64,000 nt of DNA, taken from Peptococcus simiae (GTDB lineage Bacteria > Bacillota > Peptococcia > Peptococcales > Peptococcaceae). A program made the position numbers and the translations under genes. Shown here one piece after another: positions 7,274 through 16,147 of the stretch. The stretch is taken from the NCBI RefSeq assembly GCF_046097595.1, contig NZ_JBJUVG010000010.1:1-64000 (forward strand), in the 5' to 3' direction. Under the pieces are notes generated by a model that did not search any database, was not told where the DNA came from, and saw only the letters and a program-made list of their open reading frames with translations. The number at the start of each line of letters is the position of its first letter. Within the stretch, counting starts at the first letter, position 1.

Positions 7274-10261
7274 ATGAATAAACAGATTGACTTAAAAAAC
7301 AATATTTTAGATGCCTTTATATTTTATGAAAACCTATCCGAAGCAAAGCTACCTAAAGACTTTAAGCGGCTAGATCGAAGCAAATTAAACTATAATGAGT
7401 TAGAAAAATTACTACCAAGGACGAAAATCAAGAAATACACCCACTTAGTTCTGTGTATTAATGCACTTAGTTTTAAAGAGGTATTGGATAAATTAAGGAA
7501 AAAATACAATCTAGAAATAGTTGACGAAGAGGTGACTTGGGAGAAAACCTTTCAATACTCTTTGGTTTTTGACCATAAACTAAACCTTGTTTTAGATGAA
7601 ACTTTTATTTCTATTCCATACTATATTTATTTGCAAGGCGAGCTTATTAAAGATAGCAAAACCATTAAGGAGCTGTCGGACAATTTAATTAAAGAAATAG
7701 GTGAGATATATAAACAATCTGACCGTGATATTGAAAGGTTTTTATTGAATTTAACCATCTCATCCAATACTTTTGTTAAGGCCAATAATATTTATTATAA
7801 AGGGTTTCGTAATAAAGCTGAAATGAATACAAGCCTGCACTCTTTTATAATAAACGATTTAAAGGCAGCTAAAAACTGTACCAACAGCCACCTCCTCAAT
7901 CGTTTTTTAGGTGAAAATCTACCAGTGCAAAAAATTAACCTAGATAGTACCAAGCCACAAGGTCAAGAACAAATTTTAGATATTTTAGCCCCTTGCAATT
8001 TCCCATTAGGTCGCTTTCCTAGCAACCCTAGCCATGCGCCTAGCTTAATGCAGCAGGTAGCAATTAACTTGAGGATGATGGAAAGAGATAGACTTTTAAG
8101 TGTTAATGGGCCTCCTGGAACTGGTAAAACCACACTCCTAAAAGATGTGTTTGCAGGCTTAATTGTCCAAACCAGTCGAGAGATTTCCAAATGTTTAGGC
8201 GAAGTCACTCTTGATGAAATTAGTGTTACCACTGAAAGTAGTGGTCAGAAGCAGACATTCCAAATGAAAAAACTTTCTCCGGAGCTATTAACGTCTAATT
8301 TTATTTTAGCAAGCTCAAACAACAAAGCACTTGAAAATGTTGTTGTTGATTTTTCGATTTGGGACGCTATTCATGATTCTTTTCAAAAGCCGGACTACTT
8401 CCCTTTTGAGATGAAGACTGAAGATAATAGTTCTGCTACACAAAAAATGTGGGGATCCTTTTCACTCAGAGGAGGAGCGAAGGCAAAGCGCAGGAAAATT
8501 ACCGAGCGGATAGACGAAATATGTTTAGAGTTAAATCAGATGGGAAAAGACATTAATGGAAATTCTGGAGAGAAGATTTCATATCTACCGCCAGACTTTT
8601 TTCTAGAGATAGATTGTGGTGATTTTAATTTTCTCTATGATAAAGTTCAAGAAGAGATAAATAACACACAAAACGCATATGAAAAATTAAAGAAAATATC
8701 TGAAGTTAAACAGGCTGTAGAAAGTTATCCCGGATTAATAAAAGAATTAACTAATGAGGTCTTTTCGATTTCTGACTCTTTAAAGAAGCTTAATAATGAC
8801 TTAGAATCGGCTCAAGAAGAAAATAATAAAATTCTTCAAACGAAGCCGAGATTTTTCCTTATTAAGAAACTACTCAGAGCAAAGGAGGCTAAAATCTATT
8901 TAGATAAAATAAATAAAAGTGAGGAGATGATTAGTGAAATATCTGGTTCCATTGAGGAAGGCCGTAATAACCTTGACGGAAAGAAAGATTTAATTGAACA
9001 ATATGAAAGAAGCTTAGACCAAGCTGAAGTAGATATGCAATTGATAGAAAAGGCTTTAGAAGATTTTAAGAAATTAAATAAACCGGTTTTAGATTTCAAG
9101 AAATCTTATCAGGAAAATGAAAAAATAGCGCCATGGTTTAATGATGAGTTTAGAAAGAAGCAAAGTCATTTATTTATAAAAGCATTAGGTGTCAGAAAAG
9201 CTTTTTTATCTAAGCATAGAGATTCATTAAAAGTTGCGAACCTAATTCTTAATGATGATAATAAATGGAAAATAAAGCAGCAAGAAAATGGGAGAGAAAT
9301 TCTTCTTGCTGCATGGAATTGGATTAATTTTGCCATCCCAGTCATTAGCACCACCTTTGCCAGTATGTCCAATATGTTCGATTTTGCTGGTTCCGAAGAT
9401 TTGCCTAACCTCTTCATTGATGAAGCTGGGCAGGCAGCTCCACAAGATTGTATAGGCGGACTAATGAGAGCAAGGCAAGTGATGGCCCTAGGTGATCCCT
9501 TTCAGATTGAGCCCGTAAAAACTTTAGACTCGCAAGTGTTAGGGGTGTTACAAAATCACTTTTTAGTTTCAGATCGATACCTTGCCGCAGAATCTTCCTG
9601 TCAGACTATCTTAGATGCTTCTGGTTCCTATGGCTTTAAAAAAGATGAAGATACATGGATTGGTATACCTCTATGGGTACACAGGCGGTGTGCAGAGCCG
9701 ATGTTTTCAATTTCAAATGCCATTTCTTATGACGGAAGAATGGTCCAAGGCCTTGAGGACAATGCTGGATTTTCGACTTGGTGTGATGTTACAGGGGCTG
9801 CTGATAACAAGTTTGTTCAAGAGCAAGCCGAGTGTCTGGAGGAATTGCTAGAATACCTAATAAATGAAGAAGGTTATTCCAATAAAGATATGTATATTAT
9901 CAGCCCATTCAGGAATATTGCTATGAGGATTAAAGAACATTTAAGAAAAGAACGCAAAGAGCATTTAATTCATAACATTAACGAGCAAATTGGTACCGTT
10001 CATACGTTTCAAGGTAAGCAGAACGATATAGTTATCCTCGTTATGGGTGCAGATAAAAACAGCTTGGGGGCAGCTAATTGGGCAGTATCTAAGCCCAATA
10101 TAATGAATGTTGCTGTCACACGAGCAAAAAAGAGGTTCTATATTGTTGGTGATAAAGGGTTGTATAAAGGACTCCATTCGAATGTTGTTAAGGAAACCTT
10201 AGATAAGATTGAGGGGTATAATAAGATCCTTATAGGGGAGGTTTTACAGTTGGAGGATTAA
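7274..10261 (+). CDS. Superfamily 1 (Upf1/Dna2-like) helicase with coiled-coil insertion
   Basis: This 995-residue protein has all main SF1 helicase motifs: GPPGTGKTTLL (Walker A, near residue 280), LFIDEAGQAAPQD (motif II, near 713), GDPFQIEPV (motif III, near 740), VHTFQGKQND (motif V, near 909) and NVAVTRAKKRFYIVGDK (motif VI, near 945). Between Walker A and motif II is a long charged coiled coil (about residues 450-620). The first 250 residues are unlike other domains I know. No nuclease domain is visible at the C terminus. Genes of this build are often found in defence islands, and the abiF and toxin-antitoxin neighbours fit that. The antiphage role is inferred. Confidence 0.85.
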   Translation: MNKQIDLKNNILDAFIFYENLSEAKLPKDFKRLDRSKLNYNELEKLLPRTKIKKYTHLVLCINALSFKEVLDKLRKKYNLEIVDEEVTWEKTFQYSLVFDHKLNLVLDETFISIPYYIYLQGELIKDSKTIKELSDNLIKEIGEIYKQSDRDIERFLLNLTISSNTFVKANNIYYKGFRNKAEMNTSLHSFIINDLKAAKNCTNSHLLNRFLGENLPVQKINLDSTKPQGQEQILDILAPCNFPLGRFPSNPSHAPSLMQQVAINLRMMERDRLLSVNGPPGTGKTTLLKDVFAGLIVQTSREISKCLGEVTLDEISVTTESSGQKQTFQMKKLSPELLTSNFILASSNNKALENVVVDFSIWDAIHDSFQKPDYFPFEMKTEDNSSATQKMWGSFSLRGGAKAKRRKITERIDEICLELNQMGKDINGNSGEKISYLPPDFFLEIDCGDFNFLYDKVQEEINNTQNAYEKLKKISEVKQAVESYPGLIKELTNEVFSISDSLKKLNNDLESAQEENNKILQTKPRFFLIKKLLRAKEAKIYLDKINKSEEMISEISGSIEEGRNNLDGKKDLIEQYERSLDQAEVDMQLIEKALEDFKKLNKPVLDFKKSYQENEKIAPWFNDEFRKKQSHLFIKALGVRKAFLSKHRDSLKVANLILNDDNKWKIKQQENGREILLAAWNWINFAIPVISTTFASMSNMFDFAGSEDLPNLFIDEAGQAAPQDCIGGLMRARQVMALGDPFQIEPVKTLDSQVLGVLQNHFLVSDRYLAAESSCQTILDASGSYGFKKDEDTWIGIPLWVHRRCAEPMFSISNAISYDGRMVQGLEDNAGFSTWCDVTGAADNKFVQEQAECLEELLEYLINEEGYSNKDMYIISPFRNIAMRIKEHLRKERKEHLIHNINEQIGTVHTFQGKQNDIVILVMGADKNSLGAANWAVSKPNIMNVAVTRAKKRFYIVGDKGLYKGLHSNVVKETLDKIEGYNKILIGEVLQLED

Positions 10262-10300
10262 TAGATTTACCCTTTAAATTAAATAGATATCTACGAGAAA

Positions 10301-10328
10301 GAGCCAGTCAGAAGCGACTGGCTCTTTA
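10301..10328. terminator. Bidirectional terminator
   Basis: AGCCAGTC and GACTGGCT pair, with A-rich and T-rich flanks. The hairpin lies between two convergent genes and can serve both. Confidence 0.8.
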
Positions 10329-10339
10329 TATGGTCTGTT

Positions 10340-11701
10340 TTACGGCTGGAATTCTAATGCCCATTCCGTTTCAACGTTATCTTCTTGTGTATCGTAACCT
10401 ACCCCCACATATTTGTGGTTGGGGTAGAGGATATTCGCCTTGTGACCCGGAGAGTTCATCCACATATTAAAAATTTCGTCAGGATTATTTTCATCAGTAA
10501 ATATTGTGGCTAGATTTTCCCATAGCGTCGCTTTGGAAATGAATTGAGACAATCCAAGGTCCTTTAGTACCGTTGTTGGTTCAGTCCCATCAAGTCTTAT
10601 ATGAGGATTCCAGCCATTGGCCTTGGCCTTCATGTGACTATTATAATCAACTGCACCAACTCGTTTTTGATCAATATCATACTCCCTCGCCCTAATATCA
10701 GCCCCTTCACAGAGGGCAGGAGAGAGTTTGACGGGCTTCAGTCCATGCTCAGCCCGGGCAGCGTTTATCAGCTCCAGCATCCGCAGCTGGTCTGCTGTAA
10801 AGGGCTTCCGAGGTGCTTCCAAGGCTTCATAAAAGCTGAGTAGCTCCACATCCGGCTTGCCCCGGACGGCATCTAAGATTAAGTCGTTGTCGACCTCTTC
10901 ACACTCTATAGCAGGATTATTCGCCCAGCCAACATACTTATCCTTAATCTCGTTAATACGTACAACCTGTGCCTTAGCTTCACTAGCCTTATCGGAGAGG
11001 CCATTAGCAATAATGCCCTTTAAGAAAGTCCGCTCTTCATTAGATAAAGCTTTCTTTTCCTTCTTCACGCTAGGCTTACTAGGTTCACTAGGCGTAGGTT
11101 TAATAGTCGGCTCACTAGGCTTTACGCTGGGGGCCGGTGTGGGCTGGGCCGGTTTATTCGGCTGGGCAACAGGTGGCTTAACAGTAGGTGTAGTAGGCTT
11201 AGCAGGCGTACTAGGCTGTGCGACCTGACCGGCTGTAATAGCTACCGTACTGGTGTCATTGTTCCAGTCTACCTTGCCATACGTCTCCCCGATAGCACGA
11301 AGCGGTACAACTACCCGGTTGTTTACTGTAATATAGGGGGCAACGTCTAAGTTAACCTTACGGATTGGCTCCTTGCCTGTCGTGCCGTATACGTTGAAAT
11401 AAGGCTTATCTGCATAGAATACATAGGTGAGATTCTTAGCCGTGTCTGAAACAAAGATAGACCTATTTGATTCTACCCAGTTAACATTCATTTTCAGCCC
11501 TTCCATAACAGTCCGTAAAGGTACCATGGTCCGGCCATCCTTAATAAAGGCCTTCTGGTCAGTCTGGGGGATCGTACGTCCGTCTACTGTAATGGTAATG
11601 TCTCTTGCATGGCTTTCAGTAGCCTGTGCAGGGCTAGCACTGGCCAAGAGGGCTGCTGCCAAAACAGCTGCCGTTGCTTTTTTAGTTAGGCTTCCTTTCA
11701 T
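10340..11701 (-). CDS. Secreted copper-amine-oxidase-N / CAP domain protein
   Basis: This is a 453-residue paralogue of the gene at 1736-3064. It has a signal peptide (residues 1-28) and copper-amine-oxidase-N-like domains (VDGRTIPQTDQKAF, TMVPLRTVMEGLKM, VVPLRAIGETYG). A Pro/Thr/Lys-rich linker (about 165-215) and a spacer helix region follow. The CAP domain has LSPALCEGADIRAREY and SPGHKANILYPNHKY. Its CAP domain resembles the partial gene at 2-478 more than that at 1736-3064, so the ends of these paralogues are shuffled. It reads from its own conserved promoter and ends at the shared bidirectional terminator. Confidence 0.9.
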   Translation of the reverse strand: MKGSLTKKATAAVLAAALLASASPAQATESHARDITITVDGRTIPQTDQKAFIKDGRTMVPLRTVMEGLKMNVNWVESNRSIFVSDTAKNLTYVFYADKPYFNVYGTTGKEPIRKVNLDVAPYITVNNRVVVPLRAIGETYGKVDWNNDTSTVAITAGQVAQPSTPAKPTTPTVKPPVAQPNKPAQPTPAPSVKPSEPTIKPTPSEPSKPSVKKEKKALSNEERTFLKGIIANGLSDKASEAKAQVVRINEIKDKYVGWANNPAIECEEVDNDLILDAVRGKPDVELLSFYEALEAPRKPFTADQLRMLELINAARAEHGLKPVKLSPALCEGADIRAREYDIDQKRVGAVDYNSHMKAKANGWNPHIRLDGTEPTTVLKDLGLSQFISKATLWENLATIFTDENNPDEIFNMWMNSPGHKANILYPNHKYVGVGYDTQEDNVETEWALEFQP

Positions 11702-11745
11702 GGGTGGTCCTCCTTTGTTTGGTTGGCGTATTATTCGTTAGGTAT

Positions 11746-11774
11746 ATAATACCACGCACACTATATGTAGTCAA
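11746..11774 (-). promoter_or_regulatory. Promoter of the minus-strand CAP gene
   Basis: On the minus strand, TTGACT and TATTAT are spaced by 17 bp. The sequence between and after the boxes is the same as upstream of 1736. Confidence 0.75.
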
Positions 11775-11900
11775 CGATCAATGAAGGTGACTATATGTAG
11801 TAATTTTGAGAGGAAGGGGGCTAGGGGTAGAGGATCATAGATAGGTAAAGTTTTGTTTGATTCCTTCTGCTAAATTACCTATAATAAAATTAAAGTTTAA

Positions 11901-11968
11901 TCGCCCCCCCGGTTTAGTAAACTTTCTTGCTGAACACAACAGATACGTCTGACGGGGGCTTTTTGTAT
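11901..11968 (+). repeat. Structured terminator-like repeat, copy 1
   Basis: A C-run pairs with GGGGGC followed by a T-run. The loop between them holds a small CAGA-TACG-TCTG hairpin. A second copy about 80% alike lies at 20119-20188. The two copies bracket the whole stretch of Panacea modules. It may be a branched terminator; 11702-12017 holds no gene. Confidence 0.6.
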
Positions 11969-12017
11969 AACATGAATTAGGATAGTGGCATAGTTTAGGC
12001 AAAAGGAGATATCTAAA

Positions 12018-12476
12018 ATGGATGCTAATAAAATTGCGAAATGGTTTTTAAGTAAGGAATCTATGTCTCCTAAGAAAATACAAAAATTAGTGTACTACGC
12101 ATATTCATGGTATCTCACTCTCATGAATGATAGTGTTGAATACTTGAACAATAAATTATTTGATGAAGAAATTAAAGCTTGGGTACATGGACCTGTAGTA
12201 ATTTCAATTTATCAAGAATATAGAGATTATAAATTTCGTGAAGTTCCAAAACAAAAAATTGACGATAGTGACTACAACGAAGACACTTTAGATGTGCTAA
12301 ACCAAGTGTGGGATGTGTATGGTCAATTTAATGCAAATGAACTTGAGAGCATTACTCATCAAGAAGATCCTTGGATTAGAGCAAGAGGAAACTTGAGTCC
12401 ACTTGAAAATGGTTATGACTCTATTGATGATCGAATTATTTTTGAATACTATTTACGCCAAATGGAAGAAGGCTAA
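12018..12476 (+). CDS. Panacea-domain (DUF4065/SocA-like) protein, probable antitoxin
   Basis: This 152-residue protein is almost entirely a Panacea domain: KWFLSKESMSPKKIQKLVYY at the start, EIKAWVHGPVVISIYQEYRDY in the middle, and LESITHQEDPWIRARG near the end. Panacea proteins are known as antitoxins that neutralise many unrelated toxins encoded next to them. The start has AAGGAG eight to nine bases upstream. The next gene begins two bases after the stop, so a two-gene operon with translational coupling is likely. Confidence 0.85.
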   Translation: MDANKIAKWFLSKESMSPKKIQKLVYYAYSWYLTLMNDSVEYLNNKLFDEEIKAWVHGPVVISIYQEYRDYKFREVPKQKIDDSDYNEDTLDVLNQVWDVYGQFNANELESITHQEDPWIRARGNLSPLENGYDSIDDRIIFEYYLRQMEEG

Positions 12477-12477
12477 A

Positions 12478-13077
12478 TTGAGTAAGAAAAGTAATAGAAT
12501 TAGAAATAATAAAAGACCTAAAAATAACGTTACAAAGGGAAAAACACCTTTGAAGAAAAAAGAAGAAGAAAAATTAGTTATTTCTATGTCTTATAAAAAT
12601 TGGATAAAAGGATATAGAGGAAAAGACATAACCACTTATACAGAAACAAAAGAAGAATTTGTGAATAATTTAATGTACATTATATATACGCTAATTCCCT
12701 ATGTTTATGAGAATTGGGGTCAAAAAATGTCGCATTGTCATTCCATAAATGAATTAAGGGGTAATAGTTCTAAAGAAGCTCAGGGTAAATATATTGAGGT
12801 CATCAAAAATATACATCCTGAGTTGTTAAATCCACTATCAGATAAATCTAAAAATAAATTAAATGGAGTAGAGTACGGAACTGGGCAGCTTGAAGATTTA
12901 GAATTGTACCAATTAGGATTGAAGGGTTCAGTAAGAGTTATATGCGGAAAAGTAGACAACACACTTTATCCATTATTGATAGATCATCATCATTTAGGGT
13001 ATGAAAGTCAAAAATATAATCAGCGTGATACAAATAAGTTTGATTTTTGTCCGATTAATTGTGGATTAACTAAGTAA
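12478..13077 (+). CDS. Probable toxin paired with Panacea protein
   Basis: I chose the TTG at 12478, one base past the Panacea stop, with GGAAGAAGG as ribosome binding site; this gives 199 residues. The first 40 are lysine-rich and probably disordered. Near the end is GSVRVICGKVDNTLYPLLID followed by HHHLGY. This has the same pattern (hydrophobic strand, Gly, hydrophobic strand, Asp-x-x-His) as the partners of the Panacea proteins at 14520 and 17417, so I regard the three as one diverged toxin family. The biochemical activity is not evident from the sequence. Confidence 0.6.
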   Translation: MSKKSNRIRNNKRPKNNVTKGKTPLKKKEEEKLVISMSYKNWIKGYRGKDITTYTETKEEFVNNLMYIIYTLIPYVYENWGQKMSHCHSINELRGNSSKEAQGKYIEVIKNIHPELLNPLSDKSKNKLNGVEYGTGQLEDLELYQLGLKGSVRVICGKVDNTLYPLLIDHHHLGYESQKYNQRDTNKFDFCPINCGLTK

Positions 13078-13223
13078 ATTATAATTCGTGTCTCTTGTTG
13101 ATTTTCTGAAGTAAACCACGTATAGTACTGGCATGAAGTATAGCTTAATATTTAATTTTTAGGTTTATCTAGTAGGTAACAAAAACTATGCTTCTCTAGG
13201 AAATCATTATTTAATAGGTTTAG

Positions 13224-13254
13224 GGGCCGTGAAAATACACGGCTCTATTTTTAT
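13224..13254 (+). terminator. Rho-independent terminator
   Basis: A GCCGTG / CACGGC hairpin with a T-rich tail stands 150 bp after the toxin gene and just before the DUF11 fragment. Confidence 0.7.
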
Positions 13255-13261
13255 GTCATCA

Positions 13262-13806
13262 GCCCTCGTAGACACTCTGCCTTCCGAAGTCCAGCTCATT
13301 GGCCAGCCCACCCTGCAAGGGAAAACAGACGGTGAAGGCCTAGCCATGGTTGGTGGCAGCACAGTGACCCAGCCCATTGGGGATATTGCCCCCGGCGAAA
13401 GCGTAAAGGTCACCTACACCGTCCAAGTGAAGAAAGGGACGGCCAAGGAAGTCACCTACAAGAAAGGTGCCAGTGAAAACGAGTTAGACAAGCTCCGCAA
13501 GCAACACGCCGTTACATTAACTAACACTGCCAACGCCACCGGTGAAAACGGTACAGGCGGCGCTACAGACGATAAAGTCAAAGTCCCCCCGGTATTAGTA
13601 CCGGAAGAGGGAGGGGGAATGGTACCTCCTACTTTCGATAAAGGTAAACCCACCCTCGAAAAGACCTCCGAAAAGGACATCGTAGACCTAGCCACCCGAG
13701 ATGGCGCCAGAAACACCTACACCATTAAGCTAACCAACAGTACAGATAAGGTCTGGAAAGATATTAAGGTAACAGACGTCCTAGATACCTCTCGCCTGAC
13801 CTTTTT
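13262..13806 (+). pseudogene. Fragment of a DUF11-repeat surface protein gene
   Basis: This open stretch of about 180 codons has no start signal. It contains DUF11-type blocks (LVDTLPSEVQLIG, GDIAPGESVKVTYTVQV, NTYTIKLTNSTDKVWKDIKV). It shares about 85 codons with the fragment at 3177-3440 and then runs beyond it. It is cut off in mid-domain at both ends, by the 13224 terminator and the 13807 repeat. The coding sequence is still free of stops, so the disruption is probably recent. Confidence 0.75.
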
Positions 13807-13943
13807 GGACTCTGAACCTCCTTGTGTAAGTGCAAGGGGGTCTTTTTTGTGGACTTAGATAAGCCTTATGAACGCTAAGGCGAGGACGGGACTGCTAGGA
13901 GTAGGGGCATAAAAATAGCCACCTATGAGAAGGTGGCTATTTA
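13807..13943 (+). repeat. Direct repeat flanking a Panacea module, copy 1
   Basis: The repeat contains two hairpins. The first is a terminator (CCTCCTTG paired with CAAGGGGG, then six T). The second is AATAGCCACC / GGTGGCTATT. A copy at 15131-15267 is about 93% alike. Together they enclose the module at 14075-15095. Confidence 0.85.
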
Positions 13944-13993
13944 CCAAGCGCTTATTTGTGGAGATAACACATATCGCTTACGCCAAGAAAAAT

Positions 13994-14022
13994 TTGTCTT
14001 TTGGTATTATACATTGTATAAT
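13994..14022 (+). promoter_or_regulatory. Promoter with palindromic operator, Panacea module B
   Basis: TTGTCT and TATAAT are spaced by 17 bp. The -10 box lies inside a perfect palindrome, ATTATACA-T-TGTATAAT (14006-14022). The same arrangement precedes the modules at 16972 and 20284. Confidence 0.75.
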
Positions 14023-14074
14023 GTGGATACTAGAAGTTTTTCTAATTTGCCTGTTCTAGGGAGGGGGAAAGCAA

Positions 14075-14527
14075 ATGAAAAGTGTTGTAGATGTGGCCAA
14101 CTGGTTTTTAAGCAAAGAGAGTATGACTCACAAAAAAATACAGAAATTATGCTATTATGCTCAGGCTTGGTATTGTGCGCTGTATGATGGCACTCCTCTT
14201 TTTAAAGAGGAAATTCAAGCATGGGTTCATGGCCCCGTTGCCCCTTCTCTTTATCCCTATTTTGCAGATTATAGATGGAATGAAATCCCGAGGATTGAGT
14301 CGAACGAAGGTTCTTTCACGGAAGAAGAGTTAGATGTACTGGAGGCAGTATATTTGACCTATGGAGGCTTTACGGGAGACCAACTTGAAAGCCTGACTCA
14401 TTCAGAGGACCCCTGGATAATCGCCAGAGGAGAATTAAAGCCTTGGGAGACGAGCAGAGAGGTTATATCTCATGCTTCCATGAGAGAATATTACTCTAAG
14501 AAATACGAAGAAGCGCAAAATGACTAA
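14075..14527 (+). CDS. Panacea-domain protein, probable antitoxin
   Basis: This 150-residue protein is close to that at 12018: NWFLSKESMTHKKIQKLCYY, EIQAWVHGPVAPSLYPYFADY and LESLTHSEDPWIIARGEL. The whole protein is a Panacea (DUF4065) domain. GGGAGGGGG provides the ribosome binding site. The stop codon overlaps the ATG of the next gene by eight bases, the usual arrangement of a coupled antitoxin and toxin. It is driven by the palindrome promoter at 13994. The operator may be bound by the complex itself, but Panacea domains are not known DNA binders, so this is open. Confidence 0.88.
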   Translation: MKSVVDVANWFLSKESMTHKKIQKLCYYAQAWYCALYDGTPLFKEEIQAWVHGPVAPSLYPYFADYRWNEIPRIESNEGSFTEEELDVLEAVYLTYGGFTGDQLESLTHSEDPWIIARGELKPWETSREVISHASMREYYSKKYEEAQND

Positions 14528-15095
14528 AAAAATTAAACTTCCACCGGTGAGCGCAGAATTAAGTGACCATACAAAAACTCTTCCCTATAATGGAAATGCT
14601 GTTACGGAGAAGAGTTTTTCTTTTTCCTTTGCTTGTTTTGACAGAACGCATGAATTATTTAATTTAGGTAGCAAGGATAGAGGAAAGAGCGTCTCGGGAG
14701 AGTGGTTTATCGAATTAATGGACTGCTTCAAAAGTGTAAGTAACAAAACGATATCAGAATTGAAATCTTCTTTGCACGACTTGCACTCGATAAGGTGGGA
14801 TAAAACAAACACTAAACCTCCATTGTACAGTGGTCAATATGAGTTTTCGCAGTTCCGCATCAATAAGTCAAAGGGAAGAATAATTGGCTTTATTGTTGAA
14901 GGGGTGTTTTATATCGTGTGGCTTGATCCCCATCACAACCTGACTGACAGTGCTGGGTATGGTGGGGCAATAAAGTATCCCCCTGGATTGAGTTTATATG
15001 AAAAGCAAGAGAAAAAAATTAGTAGTCTGGAGAAGCGAGTTTTATATTTGGAAGAAGAGTTGAAGACCGCAGAAGAACTCTTAGATAAAGTGTAA
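14520..15095 (+). CDS. Probable toxin paired with Panacea protein
   Basis: The protein has 191 residues. The middle contains SFSFACFDRTHELF, which aligns with WSFSQCDTRHERW in the protein at 17417. The C-terminal part has GRIIGFIVEGVFYIVWLD followed by PHH, matching GIIQDGVFMILWYDKEH there. A coiled-coil tail (EKQEKKISSLEKRVLYLEEE) ends the protein. These shared blocks define a Panacea partner family whose activity I do not know. The ATG lies inside the antitoxin gene, and the 15131 repeat supplies the terminator. Confidence 0.65.
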   Translation: MTKKIKLPPVSAELSDHTKTLPYNGNAVTEKSFSFSFACFDRTHELFNLGSKDRGKSVSGEWFIELMDCFKSVSNKTISELKSSLHDLHSIRWDKTNTKPPLYSGQYEFSQFRINKSKGRIIGFIVEGVFYIVWLDPHHNLTDSAGYGGAIKYPPGLSLYEKQEKKISSLEKRVLYLEEELKTAEELLDKV

Positions 15096-15130
15096 GCCCA
15101 AAGGGTTAGACAAACCTTGCTTATGCTGTG

Positions 15131-15267
15131 GGACTCTGGACCTCCTTGTGTAAGTGCAAGGGGGTCTTTTTTTGTAGGCTTAGATAATCCTTATGAACGC
15201 TAAGGCGAGGACTGGACTGCTAGGGATAGGGGCATAAAAATAGCCACCTATGAAGGTGGCTATCTGT
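15131..15267 (+). repeat. Direct repeat flanking a Panacea module, copy 2
   Basis: This is the second copy of the repeat at 13807-13943, including the terminator hairpin and the AATAGCCACC / GGTGGCTAT hairpin. The second hairpin can also end the convergent minus-strand gene at 15272. Confidence 0.85.
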
Positions 15268-15271
15268 AAAT

Positions 15272-15694
15272 CTATTCTTTATTTTCTTTTTCAAGCAGAG
15301 CCGTTACATTCAGTACAGGGAGTATATAATTTGGGAACTCATTAGCCCTCATGATTATATCTGAAACCATTGGACGCATATACGAATATAGGATTGCGGT
15401 AGCATTTTCAAGCAAATATTGCTCAAAAGACCTGCCATCCGATTCGTCCTTGTTGTAGCTAAAGTGTGCGGTCATTTTAAGGACAACCTGAAAGGCAGCC
15501 CTCGGATCTTCTAGGCTACCTAAGATTAGGTCGAAGTTTACGAGAGCCTTATCTTCTTCGCTTTTATCGTTATATTTCAAATTTACAATAGGCTTAATAT
15601 CAAGGGTTATCGTTCCATCTGACGGATCGAAGTTATCATTTCGAATATAGGATATTTCGTTAAGATGATAATTATGAAATCCTATTCCGGCCAT
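15272..15694 (-). CDS. SecB-like chaperone protein
   Basis: This 140-residue protein has the layout of SecB: beta strands in the N-terminal two thirds, then a helix and a Pro-rich end. The tail ATAILYSYMRPMVSDIIMRA followed by NYILPVLNV resembles the SecB segment in which a Tyr/Arg-containing helix precedes LxLPPxNF. Most Gram-positive bacteria lack SecB for export, and stray SecB-like proteins are known from toxin-antitoxin-chaperone loci. Here it is the last gene of a minus-strand group beginning with RelB/RelE. It overlaps the stop of the preceding gene (TAATG). The SecB call rests on pattern only. Confidence 0.5.
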   Translation of the reverse strand: MAGIGFHNYHLNEISYIRNDNFDPSDGTITLDIKPIVNLKYNDKSEEDKALVNFDLILGSLEDPRAAFQVVLKMTAHFSYNKDESDGRSFEQYLLENATAILYSYMRPMVSDIIMRANEFPNYILPVLNVTALLEKENKE

Positions 15695-16059
15695 TATGCA
15701 GCACTCCCTATATCAATATTTGCTGGTTGAACACTGGTATCATATACTTGAGAAGCCTCTTGGCAAGTTAAGCTTTTTGTGGAGTCAGGATTAAGATATG
15801 AAAAATTAGTATGATTTTTCTCTAAAGAGAACTGAATATCTGAATCTATATATGCCGTAACATCTTCAATGGAATCTTGAGCGTAAAAATCTTGCTCTAG
15901 TTCAGGTGGTTTGAGGGCGGAAAGAGATAAGACTTCATCAATCCTCGCAATTAGCTCGCCGCTACTATCAAAAAAACCGGGTGTACTTGAGTCGAATTCC
16001 ACTGTATACCCATAGTTAGCCATATATTCTATAAAGGCTTTCTTATCTAATTCATTCAT
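15694..16059 (-). CDS. Hypothetical protein next to SecB-like gene
   Basis: This 121-residue acidic protein has no family I recognise. It begins MNELDKKAFIEYMANYGYTV, and many Asp, Glu and Ser residues follow; the C-terminal 30 residues look unstructured. Its stop overlaps the SecB-like start by one base, so the two are translated as a unit. In chaperone-controlled systems one partner carries a chaperone-addiction tail, and the loose C terminus here would suit that, but this is speculation. Confidence 0.6.
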   Translation of the reverse strand: MNELDKKAFIEYMANYGYTVEFDSSTPGFFDSSGELIARIDEVLSLSALKPPELEQDFYAQDSIEDVTAYIDSDIQFSLEKNHTNFSYLNPDSTKSLTCQEASQVYDTSVQPANIDIGSAA

Positions 16060-16147
16060 AATATACCTCTCCTAAGCCCTCTGCGATTTCATATATCCGC
16101 AACTCTGAGAAGTCAATAATACTTTGGTCAAATATAGAAAGGTAAAG

